Shown: in pieces, positions 1-13,900 of the stretch
Layout of the letters: each line of letters starts with the position of its first letter
How positions within the stretch are numbered: position 1 is the stretch's first letter
Assembly (NCBI RefSeq): GCF_032854445.1
Contig: NC_088303.1
Span: 16,807,501 to 16,871,500, forward strand
Source: Liolophura sinensis
Taxonomy: Eukaryota; Mollusca; Polyplacophora; Chitonida; Chitonidae
DNA: 64,000 bases
Direction of reading: 5' to 3'
Position numbers and translations under genes: made by a program
The notes under the pieces: generated by a model
What the model was told of the DNA's origin: nothing
The model's database searches: none
The model's input: the letters and a program-made list of their open reading frames with translations, nothing else

Positions 1-672
1 GGATGGACACCTCTGACTAGACATCCACAACACACAGAAAACAGGGATCGACACCTCTGACACTACATCTACACCAGTACACAAGACAGACCACTGGGAT
101 GGAAATCTGTAACAGTACATAAGACAGAACACTGGGACAGATATGTGTGACAGTACACAAGACTGATCATTGGGATTGACACCTGTGACAGTACAAAAGA
201 CAGAACACTGGGATGGACACCTGTAACAGTACACAAGACAGAAAACTGGGATGGACACCTGTAACAGTACACAAGACAGAAATCTGGGATGGACACTTGT
301 AACAGTACACATGACAGAACACTGGGATGGACGTCTGTGACAGTACATAAGACAGAACACTGGGATAGACACGTGTGACACTACACAAGACAGAACACTG
401 GGATAGACACGTGTGACAGTACACAAGACAGACCACTGGGATGGACACCTATAACAGTACACAAGACAGAACACTGGGATGGACACCTGTGACAGTACAC
501 AAGACAGAACACTGTGATGGACGTCTGTAACAGTACACAAGACAGAACACTGGGATGGACGTCTGTGACAGTACACAAGACAGAACACTGAGATGGACAC
601 CTGTAACAGAACACATGACAGAACACTGGGATGGATATCTGTGACAGTACACAAGACAGAACAATGGGATGA
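1..672. repeat. 38-bp minisatellite array
   Basis: About 17 copies of a 38-bp unit run from the window edge to about 672. The unit core is ACAAGACAGAACACTGGGAT. Copies differ by scattered substitutions such as GTAACAGT/GTGACAGT and GGACACCT/GGACGTCT. Open frames across it are repeat artefacts. The array probably continues to the left of the window. Confidence 0.95.
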
Positions 673-798
673 ACAATGGAGATTTAGGTACACTGAACAG
701 AACAGCTGAAAAGATTAGGAACAAAGACAACGGAATCAAAATTTTCTGAATTTCTTTTTGTGTTAAGTTCATGTTTGAAACTCACACAGCTTCAGGAT

Positions 799-946
799 TT
801 AAAATATGGTAAACATGTTTTTATCATTTTCATACCCATGAACAAAGTTCTTTGCTTGATAGCGTAACTTGTCCGGATCGGGCATTTGTGCCATCACACA
901 CTGGTTAACAGAACCAATCAGAGTTGATCCTTGGAAGGATACTTCA
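799..946 (-). CDS. possible terminal coding exon, unidentified
   Basis: On the minus strand a good pyrimidine-rich acceptor (ctgttctttcccaag, ending at 947) opens a frame of about 48 codons to a TAA at 799-801. The peptide contains GSTLIGSVNQCVMAQ followed by MPDPDKLRYQAKNFVHG, which looks protein-like. A second acceptor ending at 969 (exon start 968) keeps the same frame and would be phase-compatible with exon 5 of the BtpA gene. The peptide does not resemble the expected BtpA C-terminus (no GSGVT motif), and I do not recognise the family. It could be an alternative last exon, the end of another minus-strand gene, or chance. Confidence 0.3.
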
Positions 947-1341
947 CTTGGGAAAGAACAGGAATGATCTCAAGTAGAAGGTATATACTTATCTGGAAAC
1001 TTCAATTTGATTGACACGGTCTTAATTGCTTACCCACTATCTGGATGATTTTAATATTTGTTGATGCCTCTACATTCAGCAGGGAAATTAAGATGAATCC
1101 ATCAGATATTAGGAAAAATTGATCCTAGTACACGAGAATAAATCTGAAAGGTTAGCCACTGGATGCTAGTGAGGGGAGAAGTATGTCTGAATCATTAGAC
1201 TCTACTGAACACGGACATTGGCAGCAATCAATTCCACAACAAACACCCTGATATCAACACGGTCAACTCAAAAATCTCTATGAACAAATTGCAAAAGTGT
1301 AAAATGGCATGCAATAATTCTTTGGTATCATCAAGCTAGTG

Positions 1342-3994
1342 GAAAGGAATCAGAAGAACATCATGGCTCATAATATGTATGAAATAAATAATAAAAGGGT
1401 AAGAGATCAGCATCAGGAAACGAGTACAAAGGAAACAGAAAAACATCATGGTTCATAATATGTATGAAATAAATAACACAGGGATGAGAGACCAGCATCA
1501 GGAAACGGGTACAAAGGAAACAGAAAAACATCATGGTTCATAATATGTATGAAATAAATAACACAGGGATGAGAGACCAGCATCAGGAAACGAGTACAAA
1601 GGAAACAGAAAAGCATCATGGTTCATAATATGTATGAAATAAATAACACAGGGATGAGAGACCAGCATCAGGAAACAGGTACAAAGGAAACAGAAAAACA
1701 TCATGGTTCATAATATGTATGAAATAAATAACACAGGGATGAGAGACCAGCATCAGGAAACGGGTACAAAGGAAACAGAAAAACATCATGGCTCATATGA
1801 TGTATGAAATAAATAACACAGGGGTGAGACATCAGCATCAGGAAACGAGTACAAAGGAAACAGAAAAACATCATGGTTCATAATATGTATGAAATAAATA
1901 ACACAGGGATGAGAGACCAGCATCAGCAAATGACTACAAAGGAAACAGAAAAACATCATGGTTCATAATATGTATGAAATAAATAACACAGGGATGAGAG
2001 ACCAGCATCAGGAAACAGGTACAAAGGAAACAGAAAAACATCATGGTTCATAATATGTATGAAATAAATAACACAGGGATGAGAGACCAGCATCAGGAAA
2101 CGGGTACAAAGGAAACAGAAAAACATCATGGTTCATTATATGTATGAAATAAATAACACAGGGATGAGAGACCAGCATCAGCAAATGACTACAAAGGAAA
2201 CAGAAAAACATCATGGTTCATAATATGTATGAAATAAATAACACAGGGATGAGAGACCAGCATCAGGAAACGGGTACAAAGGAAACAGAAAAACATCATG
2301 GTTCATAATATGTATGAAATAAATAACACAGGGATGAGAGACCAGCATCAGGAAACGGGTACAAAGGAAACAGAAAAACATCATGGTTCATAATATGTAT
2401 GAAATAAATAACACAGGGGTGAGACATCAGCATCAGGAAATGAGAACAAAGGAAACAGAAAAGCATCACGGTTCATAATATGTATGAAATAAATAACACA
2501 GGGATGAGAGACCAGCATCAGGAAACGGGTACAAAGGAAACAGAAAAGCATCATGGTTCATAATATGTATGAAATAAATAACACAGGGATGAGAGACCAG
2601 CATCAGGAAACGGGTACAAAGGAAACAGAAAAGCATCATGGTTCATAATATGTATGAAATAAATAACACAGGGATGAGAGACCAGCATCAGGAAACGGGT
2701 ACAAAGGAAACAGAAAAACATCATGGTTCATAATATGTATGAAATAAATAACACAGGGATGAGAGACCAGCATCAGGAAACGGGTACAAAGGAAACAGAA
2801 AAACATCATGGCTCATAATGTATGAAATAAATAACACAGGGGTGAGACATCAGCATCAGGAAACGAGTACAAAGGAAACAGAAAAACATCATGGTTCATA
2901 ATATGTATGAAATAAATAACACAGGGGTGAGACATCAGCATCAGGAAACGAGTACAAAGGAAACAGAAAAGCATCACGGTTCATAATATGTGTGAAATAA
3001 ATAACACAGGGATGAGAGACCAGCATCAGGAAATGGGTACAAAGGAAACAGAAAAGCATCATGGTTCATAATATGTATGAAATAAATAACACAGGGATGA
3101 GAGACCAGCATCAGGAAACGGGTACAAAGAAAACAGAAAAACATCATGGTTCATAATATGTATGAAATAAATAACACAGGGATGAGAGACCAGCATCAGG
3201 AAATGAGTACAAAGCAAACAGAAAAACATCATGGCTCATAATATGTATGAAATAAATAACACAGGGGTGAGAGATCAGCATCAGGAAACGGGTACAAAGG
3301 AAACAGAAAAACATCATGGTTCATAATATGTATGAAATAAATAACACAGGGATGAGAGACCAGCATCAGGAAACAGGTACAAAGGAAACAGAAAAACATC
3401 ATGGTTCATAATATGTATGAAATAAATAACACAGGGATGAGAGACCAGCATCAGGAAACGGGTACAAAGGAAACAGAAAAACATCATGGTTCATAATATG
3501 TATGAAATAAATAACACAGGGGTGAGAGATCAGCATCAGGAAACGAGTACAAAGGAAACAGAAAAACATCATGGTTCATAATATGTATGAAATAAATAAC
3601 ACAGGGATGAGAGACCAGCATCAGGAAACGGGTACAAAGGAAACAGAAAAACATCATGGTTCATAATATGTATGAAATAAATAACACAGGGATGAGAGAT
3701 CAGCATCAGGAAACGGGTACAAAGGAAACAGAAAAACATCATGGTTCATAATATGTATGAAATAAATAACACAGGGATGAGAGACCAGCATCAGGAAACG
3801 AGTACAAAGGAAACAGAAAAGCATCATGGTTCATAATATGTATGAAATAAATAACACAGGGATGAGAGACCAGCATCAGGAAACGGGTACAAAGGAAACA
3901 GAAAAACATCATGGTTCATAATATGTATGAAATAAATAACACAGGGATGAGAGACCAGCATCAGGAAACGGGTACAAAGCAAACAGAAAAGCAT
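1342..3994. repeat. 85-bp minisatellite array, about 31 copies
   Basis: The unit is 85 bp and begins near GAAAAACATCATGGTTCATA. It repeats about 31 times with few differences, mainly single-base variants (gggatgagagacc versus ggggtgagacatc, cgggtac versus cgagtac). The same variants recur in different copies, which suggests recent expansion or homogenisation of multi-unit blocks. No coding signal is present. Confidence 0.97.
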
Positions 3995-4185
3995 AATAGC
4001 AAGTCATCTGAAATATGAAAAACTAATACGTGAAAAGTAGATCTCAACACAAAACCTTTCCCCAATATAGTGTTCAGTATGTCATACACTGGGCAGTTTG
4101 AAAGCAAATGTAAAATCTGCATCATTGGGCAACTATACGTGGAACAGAACAACATAACAGCAAGTCGTCTTGATATGAGACCACT

Positions 4186-4340
4186 GCAGCTGCGTGATGA
4201 TTAGAGCATCTGCCTCCAAGTCAGGAGACCTGAGATCAAACTCAGGCTGGGTCGTACCAAAGACTTTAAAAATGGTACTAGAACAAAGAAATTGGGCTGG
4301 TTGGCCCTGTGTCATATGACTGAAAACCCCCAAGTCTACA
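4186..4340 (+). repeat. tRNA-derived SINE fragment (family C)
   Basis: A tRNA-like stretch (gattagagcatctgcctcc, then gagatcaaactc resembling a B box) is followed by the GTCGTACCAAAGAC segment. That segment is shared with the fuller copies at 22636-22935 and 50068-50375. The 3' part is truncated. Confidence 0.6.
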
Positions 4341-7300
4341 TACATATCCATGTAACAGCTTTGAAGTAAATAATAAGCAGGTAGAAGATCTTAAGTGCAA
4401 CTCCTTTAACAAGGAATTAGAAAACCTGCGTTAATGTTGCAGACAAAACATTATTTACATATAGTATATGCTATATACACATACCCGTATCAGGTAAATG
4501 ACAAGCACTTAGTGTAGTATACAAACCACCAAGTTATATAACAACAATCAGAAAACCTAACAACAAAATGTTTAATATGAAGTAACTAATAAGGTAAGAA
4601 GAGAACTAGCAAACCGTCAGTATGGCCAATGACATGGGAATAAGAGAACCAAATGACAAACTACATATCATCAAGTTCAGGTAACAGATAAAGGAATGAG
4701 GTCACTTAACCATCAAGAATATCATCATGTAACTGATAACAGTAAAGAGAACTTAATGGTTAAGCCTCCAGCAATCCACCTGCATTATCGACTGACTGAC
4801 GAGGAAAATAACAGAACCTGTGACAACTAACATCTTTGTGTAGTCTTACAAAAGGAACACATACGCAGACAATAGTAAAACCTTCAGCTTCAGCATTACC
4901 AATTTGCTGAAAAGAAAATGAGGAAAACGTATAATACTGTAACTGATAAGTGAGCAGCAGAATGGAGAGTCAAACCACATGGCGGCTTCAATAAGTAACT
5001 GATTTAAGAATAGGCTTGACCTGACAACATCTGCCAACAAATACGCCTCCTTCAAGGAGACGCATTAAAACAGAACTGAAATAATTTGTTTCTAAAATCT
5101 AACCATGCATGTTGACACAGTTTCACAATGTTCATAAGCAAAGGAGGAATAACGTGTTCTCAGCTAAGTGGCGAATTCTTTAGGTAGAGTCCTATATTAA
5201 TTTCTCTGTCTCTCTCCATCCCTGCTTCTTTTCCTAGCCCGAGAGTCTAATAAATCAAAAATATTTTTCAATACCATTTCCTAGGGTTATTAAAGATTAG
5301 CCCAGTGAACCAGGCATAAGACACCAGGATCAATAATGAGCTGCCATATGCTGAGGCCGAATGAGCTGCTGACACATATCACGAGTGGAAGGCCCCAGTG
5401 GACAGACATAGAAACTGTTATATTAAAAGCTGTTCATAAAACAAAGGGGACCGAAAAAAAAAATTAAATAAAAAATCAGTAACAAGAACTGATCCCAGAA
5501 GACAGAAAGCAACATGTGACTGTATATGAAACACACAAAACCTGCCCATAAAAGTACATGTAGGTATCAATGGTAGCGGTATATCCTAACGCTACCAGGT
5601 ACACATACCAGATAAATGTATATATACAAACACAACATGTATGTCATTTCTCCCACCATTTTAACACATCATTTACCTTGAGTATTAAAAAAAACACATT
5701 GACAATTTTTAAATTTCAGTGTAGATGGTTACTTAAAATGATTTAAGCACTGGTATTTCCAATGATGTAATAACAAATCTTAATAAAACTTGCTAGTATG
5801 TGAAATACTGTACTCTGTCCCCAAAACTGTGAGGACTCCACATGACAACAAACAATTGTTCATTACAGTGGTTTATTTATTTAGAACCAGCAATGGCTGA
5901 CAGCCATGGTAAAGAACAACAACAACTAATTTTAAAGTAACACATACAGCTATTAAGGTTATTTTGACTATTGTTTAACGCCTTACTCAAGATTGTTTTC
6001 CTAGTTCAATGGCAGTTCATTTCACAGGTGGAGAAAACTGCCCTGGGTAAACCTGGCAAGTTACTGACAATTGTTCCCAGGTGAGACACACAGATCTGTA
6101 CACCACATTGGTAAAGGATAGGTAATCTTCAAAACTTCAAACTCGGATATTAGACTTCAGTAACTGCCACACATGTAAGTGTTTTAAATCACTTACTGTG
6201 ATCAAGGCGTCAAGGACAGAGAGATGGGGAAGCTATACATTCCCTGCCCAAGGACAGATTTCAAACCAAAACCCGGGCGCTCTAGCAACTGAAAGACATG
6301 CTCATGACATCTAACCACATACTGTCACTGTCCCAATAAAGGGATGCATATCAAGTAAAATTAGCTCAGTGAATAGAAACACATAACACTCGCACACAAA
6401 ATTTACTGAAATCATAGGAATTGCATAAAGAAAAAATACACACAGACAATACAGTTTACATTGAAAAGGTCTATAGCTCTGCAAAATAAATTAACATGGC
6501 AAATTCCACTGATGTGGAATGTGCATCAAAAAGTTTTTTGCAGAAGTACGTAAGACAACAAGATTTAAACTAGAAAGGTTGAGATTCTATGTATAAAACT
6601 TCAATCAAACCCCAAAACCCTACATTTGTTTCCTGAAATCCTCTGACAAAAACTACATGCAACAAAAAAGTACATAATGATATGGACAATGTGATCTAAG
6701 CTGAAAAAGGCATATTTAGGCCTAACCCCTGGTCATATTGCTGCGACATTTTTGTCAACAGCAGTCTAAGCCATCTGGTTTTTGTTTTTTTAAATACTGT
6801 AGCTAAGTTTATCACATTATCCACATACATTACATATTAGAGAGTTGTTAGCCCGCTCCCACAGCGCTTGCCTACAAGACTGTCTAGGTTGTGGAGAGTG
6901 AACATATTTATCCAAACAATGACATGCATTTGGCTTAAGTCTTCATCATCTCTTTTTTAGTCATTAAACCATTCAATACAAACACAGTTACATTAACTGT
7001 TCTTCCTGTAACATAGTCAGTCTGAACCCACTTCTCAAAAATGTTCAGAATTCATATTGGAGGCATAAATATGTAAATGCTGTTTCTGACATGCAGTCAA
7101 ACTAGGTTAAAGTAGAAACACCAATCTCAGTAAATATACTACAATAACCTGGTGATATAGGTAAATAAATGAATAAATACATGAATGTAACTGTAACAGG
7201 AATTACAAATAATGGTCCTATCAGGTGGACTTTTATTCTAATTATTTATTTTACGTTTGTATAATGCCATACTCAAGAACTTGTCACTGATGCCACTAGC

Positions 7301-7864
7301 AATCAACTCAGTATTATGAGTTCGATGTCTTATCAAGTAGGACCTACACGAATCATGGACTGTTATAGTAAAGAACACTGTAAAATTTATTGTTTTATTT
7401 ATGATAAACGCTCTTGACTGTGTCCTGTGTCATCAGCCCTAATCTTTTGTTTCTGCCATACCTAGCCTGATCTTTAATATATCCTCATCTCAACAGCAAT
7501 TAACTGTCATCTGAAATAATCTCTTGTTTGGGGTTGTTTCACCTCGTCCTCTTCACTTGATTTAAGTCTGGTTGATTTAACTTTAGTCCGGTTGATAGGG
7601 CACTCATATATTTGCTCATTCATGCATTCCAGGATTATGTACAAAGCAATCCATTTGGACCTATTCACACTATAAAGGGAAATAACTCTTGCAAACTACA
7701 CATGAAGGTTATTCCCCTTGGTTCACTTCAGGTTTTTGTAGGCATTTCTAAATGGACTACAAACCTCATTTCACTAAAGTTACAGTGATTTTAAAACCTT
7801 ATGTTATCACAATAAGTTGACAAACAAACAACCAAATTTCAGAAAAATAATTAAAATCTGTTAC
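4341..7864. other. AT-rich non-coding stretch
   Basis: This is low-GC sequence with short open frames only. It lies downstream of the last placed BtpA exon on the minus strand. I looked here for the missing BtpA C-terminal exon (a GSGVT-like motif) and did not find it. A diverged repeat fragment (cacaggtggagaaaactgcc) occurs near 6020. Confidence 0.6.
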
Positions 7865-7992
7865 CTGTCACTTGCTGTGGATTGGTCTCTTGTCCTGTGG
7901 TGGAGCCTGTTACTATAACACCATCACTTTGGAAAAACTCTGCAGCCTTGGCAGTCTCCACCAAACTCACATCCTCTGTAATGGCATGTGAA
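7865..7992 (-). CDS. BtpA-family gene, exon 5
   Basis: Acceptor gccaacag precedes 7992; donor gtaaca follows 7865. The 128 nt begin with the third base of a serine codon split with exon 4 and end in phase 1. They encode the conserved helix and strand TAKAAEFF...DGVIVTGSTTG, the family's signature phosphate-loop-like region. Confidence 0.9.
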
Positions 7993-10900
7993 CTGTTGGC
8001 AACACATAAAATGTGCTTTATCACTATTCATCATATAGTACTGTTCTACTTTACTTAAGTCGAATAATACTCAATAAATACGCAACTTTGATATTTAAAT
8101 TTACTCCGCACTTGCCATAACAGAACAGTACAAGTACTGGTCATCCCCTGTTAGTATGCTGTGACTGAGTAGGCATCATACCTGGTGTCTTCAGTATGTT
8201 GTTCATGTGAGGCAGCGTTATAAGTCTGTCATGCTGAAAGAAGCCTTCTACAAGTAGGCGGTGTAGTGATATGGCCACAACATAATGCTGTGGTGTTAAT
8301 CCGCAAACAAACACTTCTCAACATGGTGAGTGAATGAGTGCTTGAGGTTTAACGTCGTACTTAACAATTTTCAGTCATATGACGATGAAGGAATCCTTAG
8401 AGTGCATGTAATTTGCCTCCTTGTCGCAAGACAGATTTCCATCGCTCGTTTACCTTGTGCAGCCTCGCTGAGAAGCCTTACCGAAGGCAAGTAATTTGCC
8501 CTGCCCAATACTGATACGGGTCAACCAGTCGTTGCACTATCCCTTCCATGCTGAACGCCAAGCGATGAAGTTACAACTTCCTCTTTTAAAGCCTTAGGTG
8601 TGACCTAAGCCAGGATTGACCCTGGATCTAGTGATCCCGAAGCGAACCAACGGTGCTATCAGGGCCAGAGTCTCAACATGGAAAATGTTTTTTGTTGATT
8701 TTTTTATCCATGGGGATGAGGTTATTAATAGTAGAATGTACCAATGTACTTTGACTGACAAGGTAAATCTTTTATGGAGAGAACAGCATCAACAACTAGG
8801 GTGGCTATTAAGAATACCCCAATAAAAGCTTATGACAGTCCTCATATTTCTTACCTATGTTTTTTCTTGATATCTGTGAGTACCTGTACATTGTCTGCTC
8901 CAATGTGTCTTCTGTACCTGAGTAGTTCTCCTGCACAGGAGTTCATCAAGCCCTCGTCAGCTATATGAGAAAACACAAACCCCTCTGCACGGAGAAACTG
9001 AAGGCCTGATGGATGAAAGGGCACAAAATTTCATGACAAAGTCATTCAGATAAATAAAACCTCATAACTCTTCTGCCAATAAAAGAAAACAGTTTAGATA
9101 ATTTTAAAACTACATTCAGTATGTCTCCAGACCTCCTAACAGTTCGGAAATACAGATGTATTTTGTGAATGTTCTGAGTGAGTACACTTAAATAAAAGAG
9201 GAAATAGAAACAATACCACAGCCCTTTGGTGTTTTGTCTTTTACGCCGTATTCAAGAATATATCACTTATACGACGGCCACAGGCAATATGATGGGAGGA
9301 AACTGGGCAGAGCCCTGGGGAAACCCACAACCGTCCAGAGCTTGCTGGCAGACTTTTGCAAGTACAGCCAGAGAGGAAGCCAGCATTAGCTGCATTGGTG
9401 AGAGGCTCTCGAGTCATTGCACTGGCACACTAACCACCTCGGCCCCAGTCCTTGTTAGTACTTGGGAATAATACCACAGCCATTGGTGAAACTTGGAAAC
9501 AATACTACGTTACATGGTGGTATTTGGAAAGAAAATTATGTTAAATGGTGGTACTTGGAAACCATACTATGTTACATAACGGTACTTGCAAACAATACCC
9601 AGTCCATGGTGGTACTTGGAAACAATACCCAGTCCACGGTGGGTATTGGAAACAATACCCAGTCCATGGTGGGTACTTGGAAACAATGCCCAGTCCATGG
9701 TGGTACTTGGAAACAACACTATGTTACATAACGGTACTTGCAAACAATACCCAGTCCATGGTGGTACTTGGAAACAATACCCAGTCCATGGTGGGTATTG
9801 GAAACAATACCCAGTCCATGGTGGGTACTTGGAAACAATGCCCAGTCCATGGTGGGTACTTGGAAACAATGCCCAGTCCATTGTGGTACTTGGAAACAAT
9901 ACCCAGTCCATGGTGGTACTTGGAAACAATACCCATTCCATGATTTGTCTGGTTTAGCTGAGGGATACTGGAAGTATTTGTATCTATAATATAGCTATGC
10001 CACCCTTACACTATGAGAAACTATGAACAACAGTTGTCAGCACACCAATGTACAGTCAGGGTAAGTGATCTGGAGGCCATACGTACATCTAGATATGAGC
10101 TCACCTTAAGATCACCTAAATGTAACCCAGCAAGAAACTACTTGCATGTGAGCCCATGACATGAAGGCCACTATTATGTGGACCTGTGTAGAGGCCATTT
10201 ACTTGTATATGTGAGACTGTGTGGAGACCATTTACTTGTAAATGTGAGCCTGTGTGGAGACCATTTACTTCTATATGTGACTCTGTGAGGAGACCATTTA
10301 CTTGTGTATGTGACCCTGTGAGGAGACCATTTACTTGTATATGTGAGACTGTGTGGAGACTATGTACTTGTATATGTGAGACTGTGTGGAGACCATTTAC
10401 TTGTATATGTGAACCTGTGTGGAGACTATTTACTTGTATATGTGAACCTGTGTGGAGACCATTTACTTGTATATGTGAACCTGTGTGGAGACCATTTACT
10501 TGTATATGTGAACTGTGTGGAGACTATTTACTTGTATATGTGAACCTGTGTGGAGACCATTTACTTGTATATGTGAACCTGTGAGGAGACCATTTACTTG
10601 TATATGTGAACCTGTGTGGAGACTATTTACTTGTATATGTGAACCTGTGTGGAGACCATTTACTTGTATATGTGAACCTGTGTGGAGACCATTTACTTCT
10701 ATATGTGACCCTGTAATGAGACCATTTACTTGTATATGTGACCCTGTGAGGAGACCATTTACTTGTATATGTGACTCTGTGAGGAGACCATTTACTTGTA
10801 TATGTGACTCAGTGAGGAGACCATTTACTTGTATATGTGACTCTGTGAGGAGACCATTTACTTGTATATGTGACTCAGTGAGGAGACCATTTACTTCTAT

Positions 10901-13900
10901 ATGTGACTCTGTGAGACCATTTACTTGTATATGTGATCTTACTAATAAGCCACAATAATATGGAGGAAACTTTCTTCTATACACAACCACTTACATCTAC
11001 TTATATACATGTAGGTGAGACCATGCACTTACATGTGAGTCTATTTGGAAATAACTTACATGTTCCTCCCAATAGCTTGCTGCCATCTTATAAGTGAAAC
11101 ATGCTTGAGTACGGCGTAAAACCCCAATCAAGTAAATAAATAAATAAAATGTGTGGGGGTCTCCGTGGCTGAGTTGGTTAGCACGCCAGCGCCATTCAAT
11201 GACCCAGGCGACTCTCACAATGTGGTCTCTGTGAGTTCAAGTCCAGCTCATGCTGGCTTCCTCTCTGGCTGCAAGTGGGAAGGTCTGCAGGCAACCTGCA
11301 GATGATAGTGGGTTTCCCTGGGCCCAGTTTTCTCCCAACATAATACTGGCCATGGTCGTATAAGTGAAATATTCTTGAGTACGGCATAAAACACCGATCA
11401 AATAAATAAACAAGTATATGTGAGCCCGTATGGAGATAACTCACATGTACTTGTGAGGCCACATGGAGACCATATACTTGTACATGTGAGCCCATGATGT
11501 GGTAACCCTACACTTACATTTTACATATCAGCCCACATGGAGACCATTTACATGTAGATGTTTACCTGCAGCCTGTGCCACAGCCAGAGATTGTTTGTTT
11601 GCCCCAGCCAGGATTTGAACTCCTACTGGACCTCTTGTGAAAACCTGGCGGACACTGTAACAGATGGTTGTCATGGCAGCAGTTATCTCTGGTCCTACCC
11701 TGTCAGTGAGTAAGTACGGCATGTCATGCATGTTCTCCACCAATACCGCATCCTAGAAATAAATCAAAATCAAAATCTGAAATCAAGACATAAACAGCTT
11801 AATTCCATATTTCACCTACAGTCTAGTATGTAAAAATGCATTTTCAGAGGACCATTTTTATTTGTTATATATATATATCGATCTTCAATTATCACCATAA
11901 AAAAGACTGCTTTATTTATTTATTTAATGATTTATTTATTTCATTTTTGATTATATACATGTATGTACTCAAACATTCCAAAGAGAAGGTACAAATTACA
12001 TGAATGGCTGAAATAATTTATAAATGATTGGGCCTAATGCACACATATGCGAGTGTAGTTATGAAAGTATGCCTATATTAAAGACCATCTACTAGTTTAT
12101 TTTGCAGTGTACTGGTAGGTACACCAATCCAGCTCAGCTGAACAGACCCATTTAGTCACCACATTTCCAATAATGCATATGTAAGTACATGTCGTAATAA
12201 CCCAGACAAATCATTCCGAAAAAGTGGAGGCACTGGGTCAGTAGGCCACATGTAGAAAACAGCCTCTAATAGATACCAGCATGCCCCACCCCCAACACAG
12301 ACACACAGAGGCTTACAGGCTTACAGTGCATGAAGTGTGTAGACTCACACAGGACATAATCACTTCAACACATGTTACAGTGATACATGTACTCATGGAA
12401 GGCAAATCTGCCCAGATGACATTCAAGTTTTTTTTCACAAGCTGACAAAAGTCTAAGGGTTAAAGTAGCCACCTCAAGCTACAAGTAAACACTTGCCATT
12501 TACTTAACTACCTTTTTAAATGATATAGTCTAGTTTGTAAGCTTAAGTACCATAATTCTTCAACGTTTTCAACCGCCTTTGTGACCAATATTTGGAAACA
12601 TTCTCAGAGTACTATGGTGTGTAGAGAAATAATCTGTACAGTTTTATGAAGCGTGCATCTTTAGTGACACAAAGGAATCATTTTACTGTCATTTTTATAA
12701 TAATGTAAGCATAAATTCCACCGCAAAAGCAATTTAGAGGTTGTAAATTTTGAAGATCTACAGTGTATAACTGAATGTGTATGTCTACCATACAGATGTA
12801 TATATATACACCATATTGGTGGAACATTATAAGGCACACATGGCTATCCACACAAGTGTCATCTAATACTGTCAGCAAGATCCCACAAGCAGTGAGAATG
12901 GGGGAATCTACCAAAATTCCCTGTTCAATGCTAGGCCTGAAACCACACCTTGTGTGTCCTGACAGACAAGTGCCTTAATCAGTAGGCCACGATCAGCTCT
13001 CACTTGGAAAATGATTGAATAGTTCAGCGAGAGATTTTAATAAGAGAATAATGTAATAGTTGATGTATATGTAGTACCTGACATACCATTTCTTTAGTTA
13101 TTATTTGATTTAATTTACAAATATGTAGCTATTTACATGTACAAGTGAACTATTTGTAAAAATTATATAAAGACGATGGCATGCATTTTTTTTTATTTGA
13201 TGGCTTATCTGTTTATGTGTGGGGGCGTGGAACTGAAAAGAGGCATGAAAAAGCTACAATGAGTCACCACATACCTGACAAAACCAGCCAAAAATGATTG
13301 GAAGTCAAGCAAAACCAAATTTGTTTTTGGCCTGCACCAATTTCAGTTCCCACCACTATGCAACATGTGGGGCTGTGACCAAATGATGCTGAAGATAGAG
13401 ATCTCTGTGTAACTTATGTAAGACCCTGGTACCATACATAACCCAGTGTCATACTGAACAGCTAATTGCCCCCAAGCATCTGGGCCTAATGAAGGATGCA
13501 GAAGTAGGTGTCCCCTCAGTGTTTGGGATTTTAATTCCACTTGAGTAACACAACTAATGATAAGGTCCATCAGTAATGTGGTGAAGTGACTTTCACACAC
13601 ACACTTCTACAGCTAATTAACAGATACTCAATTTCCACCCTTTTTGTTTAAATTACTTTCAAGAGGTTTCACTGATGGGTAAAGCGATGATGCATGCACT
13701 AAACAGGTGCCATAATTACAGAAAGCATTTCTGCCAAGTCATTGAAATAACTGCTTCTTTTTATCTCATTTTTAATTATAACAATTGTAGAAATGTGAAC
13801 TTCTTGTATCTCTATACGGGGGGTCTACATACATGTATACCTCAGACGTGTCAGCGCCTATCTTCACCTGCTAGATGCATATGCCACTCATAGAAAGCAC

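Noticed and set aside
1-4000. Possible CRISPR-like or satellite-encoded system because of regular repeats
   Set aside because: Units are contiguous with no unique spacers, in intron-rich animal DNA; plain minisatellites.
9006-9012. Alternative acceptor for BtpA exon 4 at cttcag
   Set aside because: It breaks phase with exon 3; the acceptor seven bases upstream joins in frame as AAGLQFLRAEGF.
9545-9957. Several overlapping frames of 120-132 codons
   Set aside because: All lie in the 30/31-bp minisatellite; the translations are simple repeats in every frame.
10219-10990. Long frames on both strands, 121-164 codons
   Set aside because: Artefact of a 33-bp unit whose length is a multiple of three.
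11160-11250. A functional tRNA gene
   Set aside because: A and B boxes are present but the acceptor stem and cloverleaf do not close, and the unit is the head of a repeated SINE.
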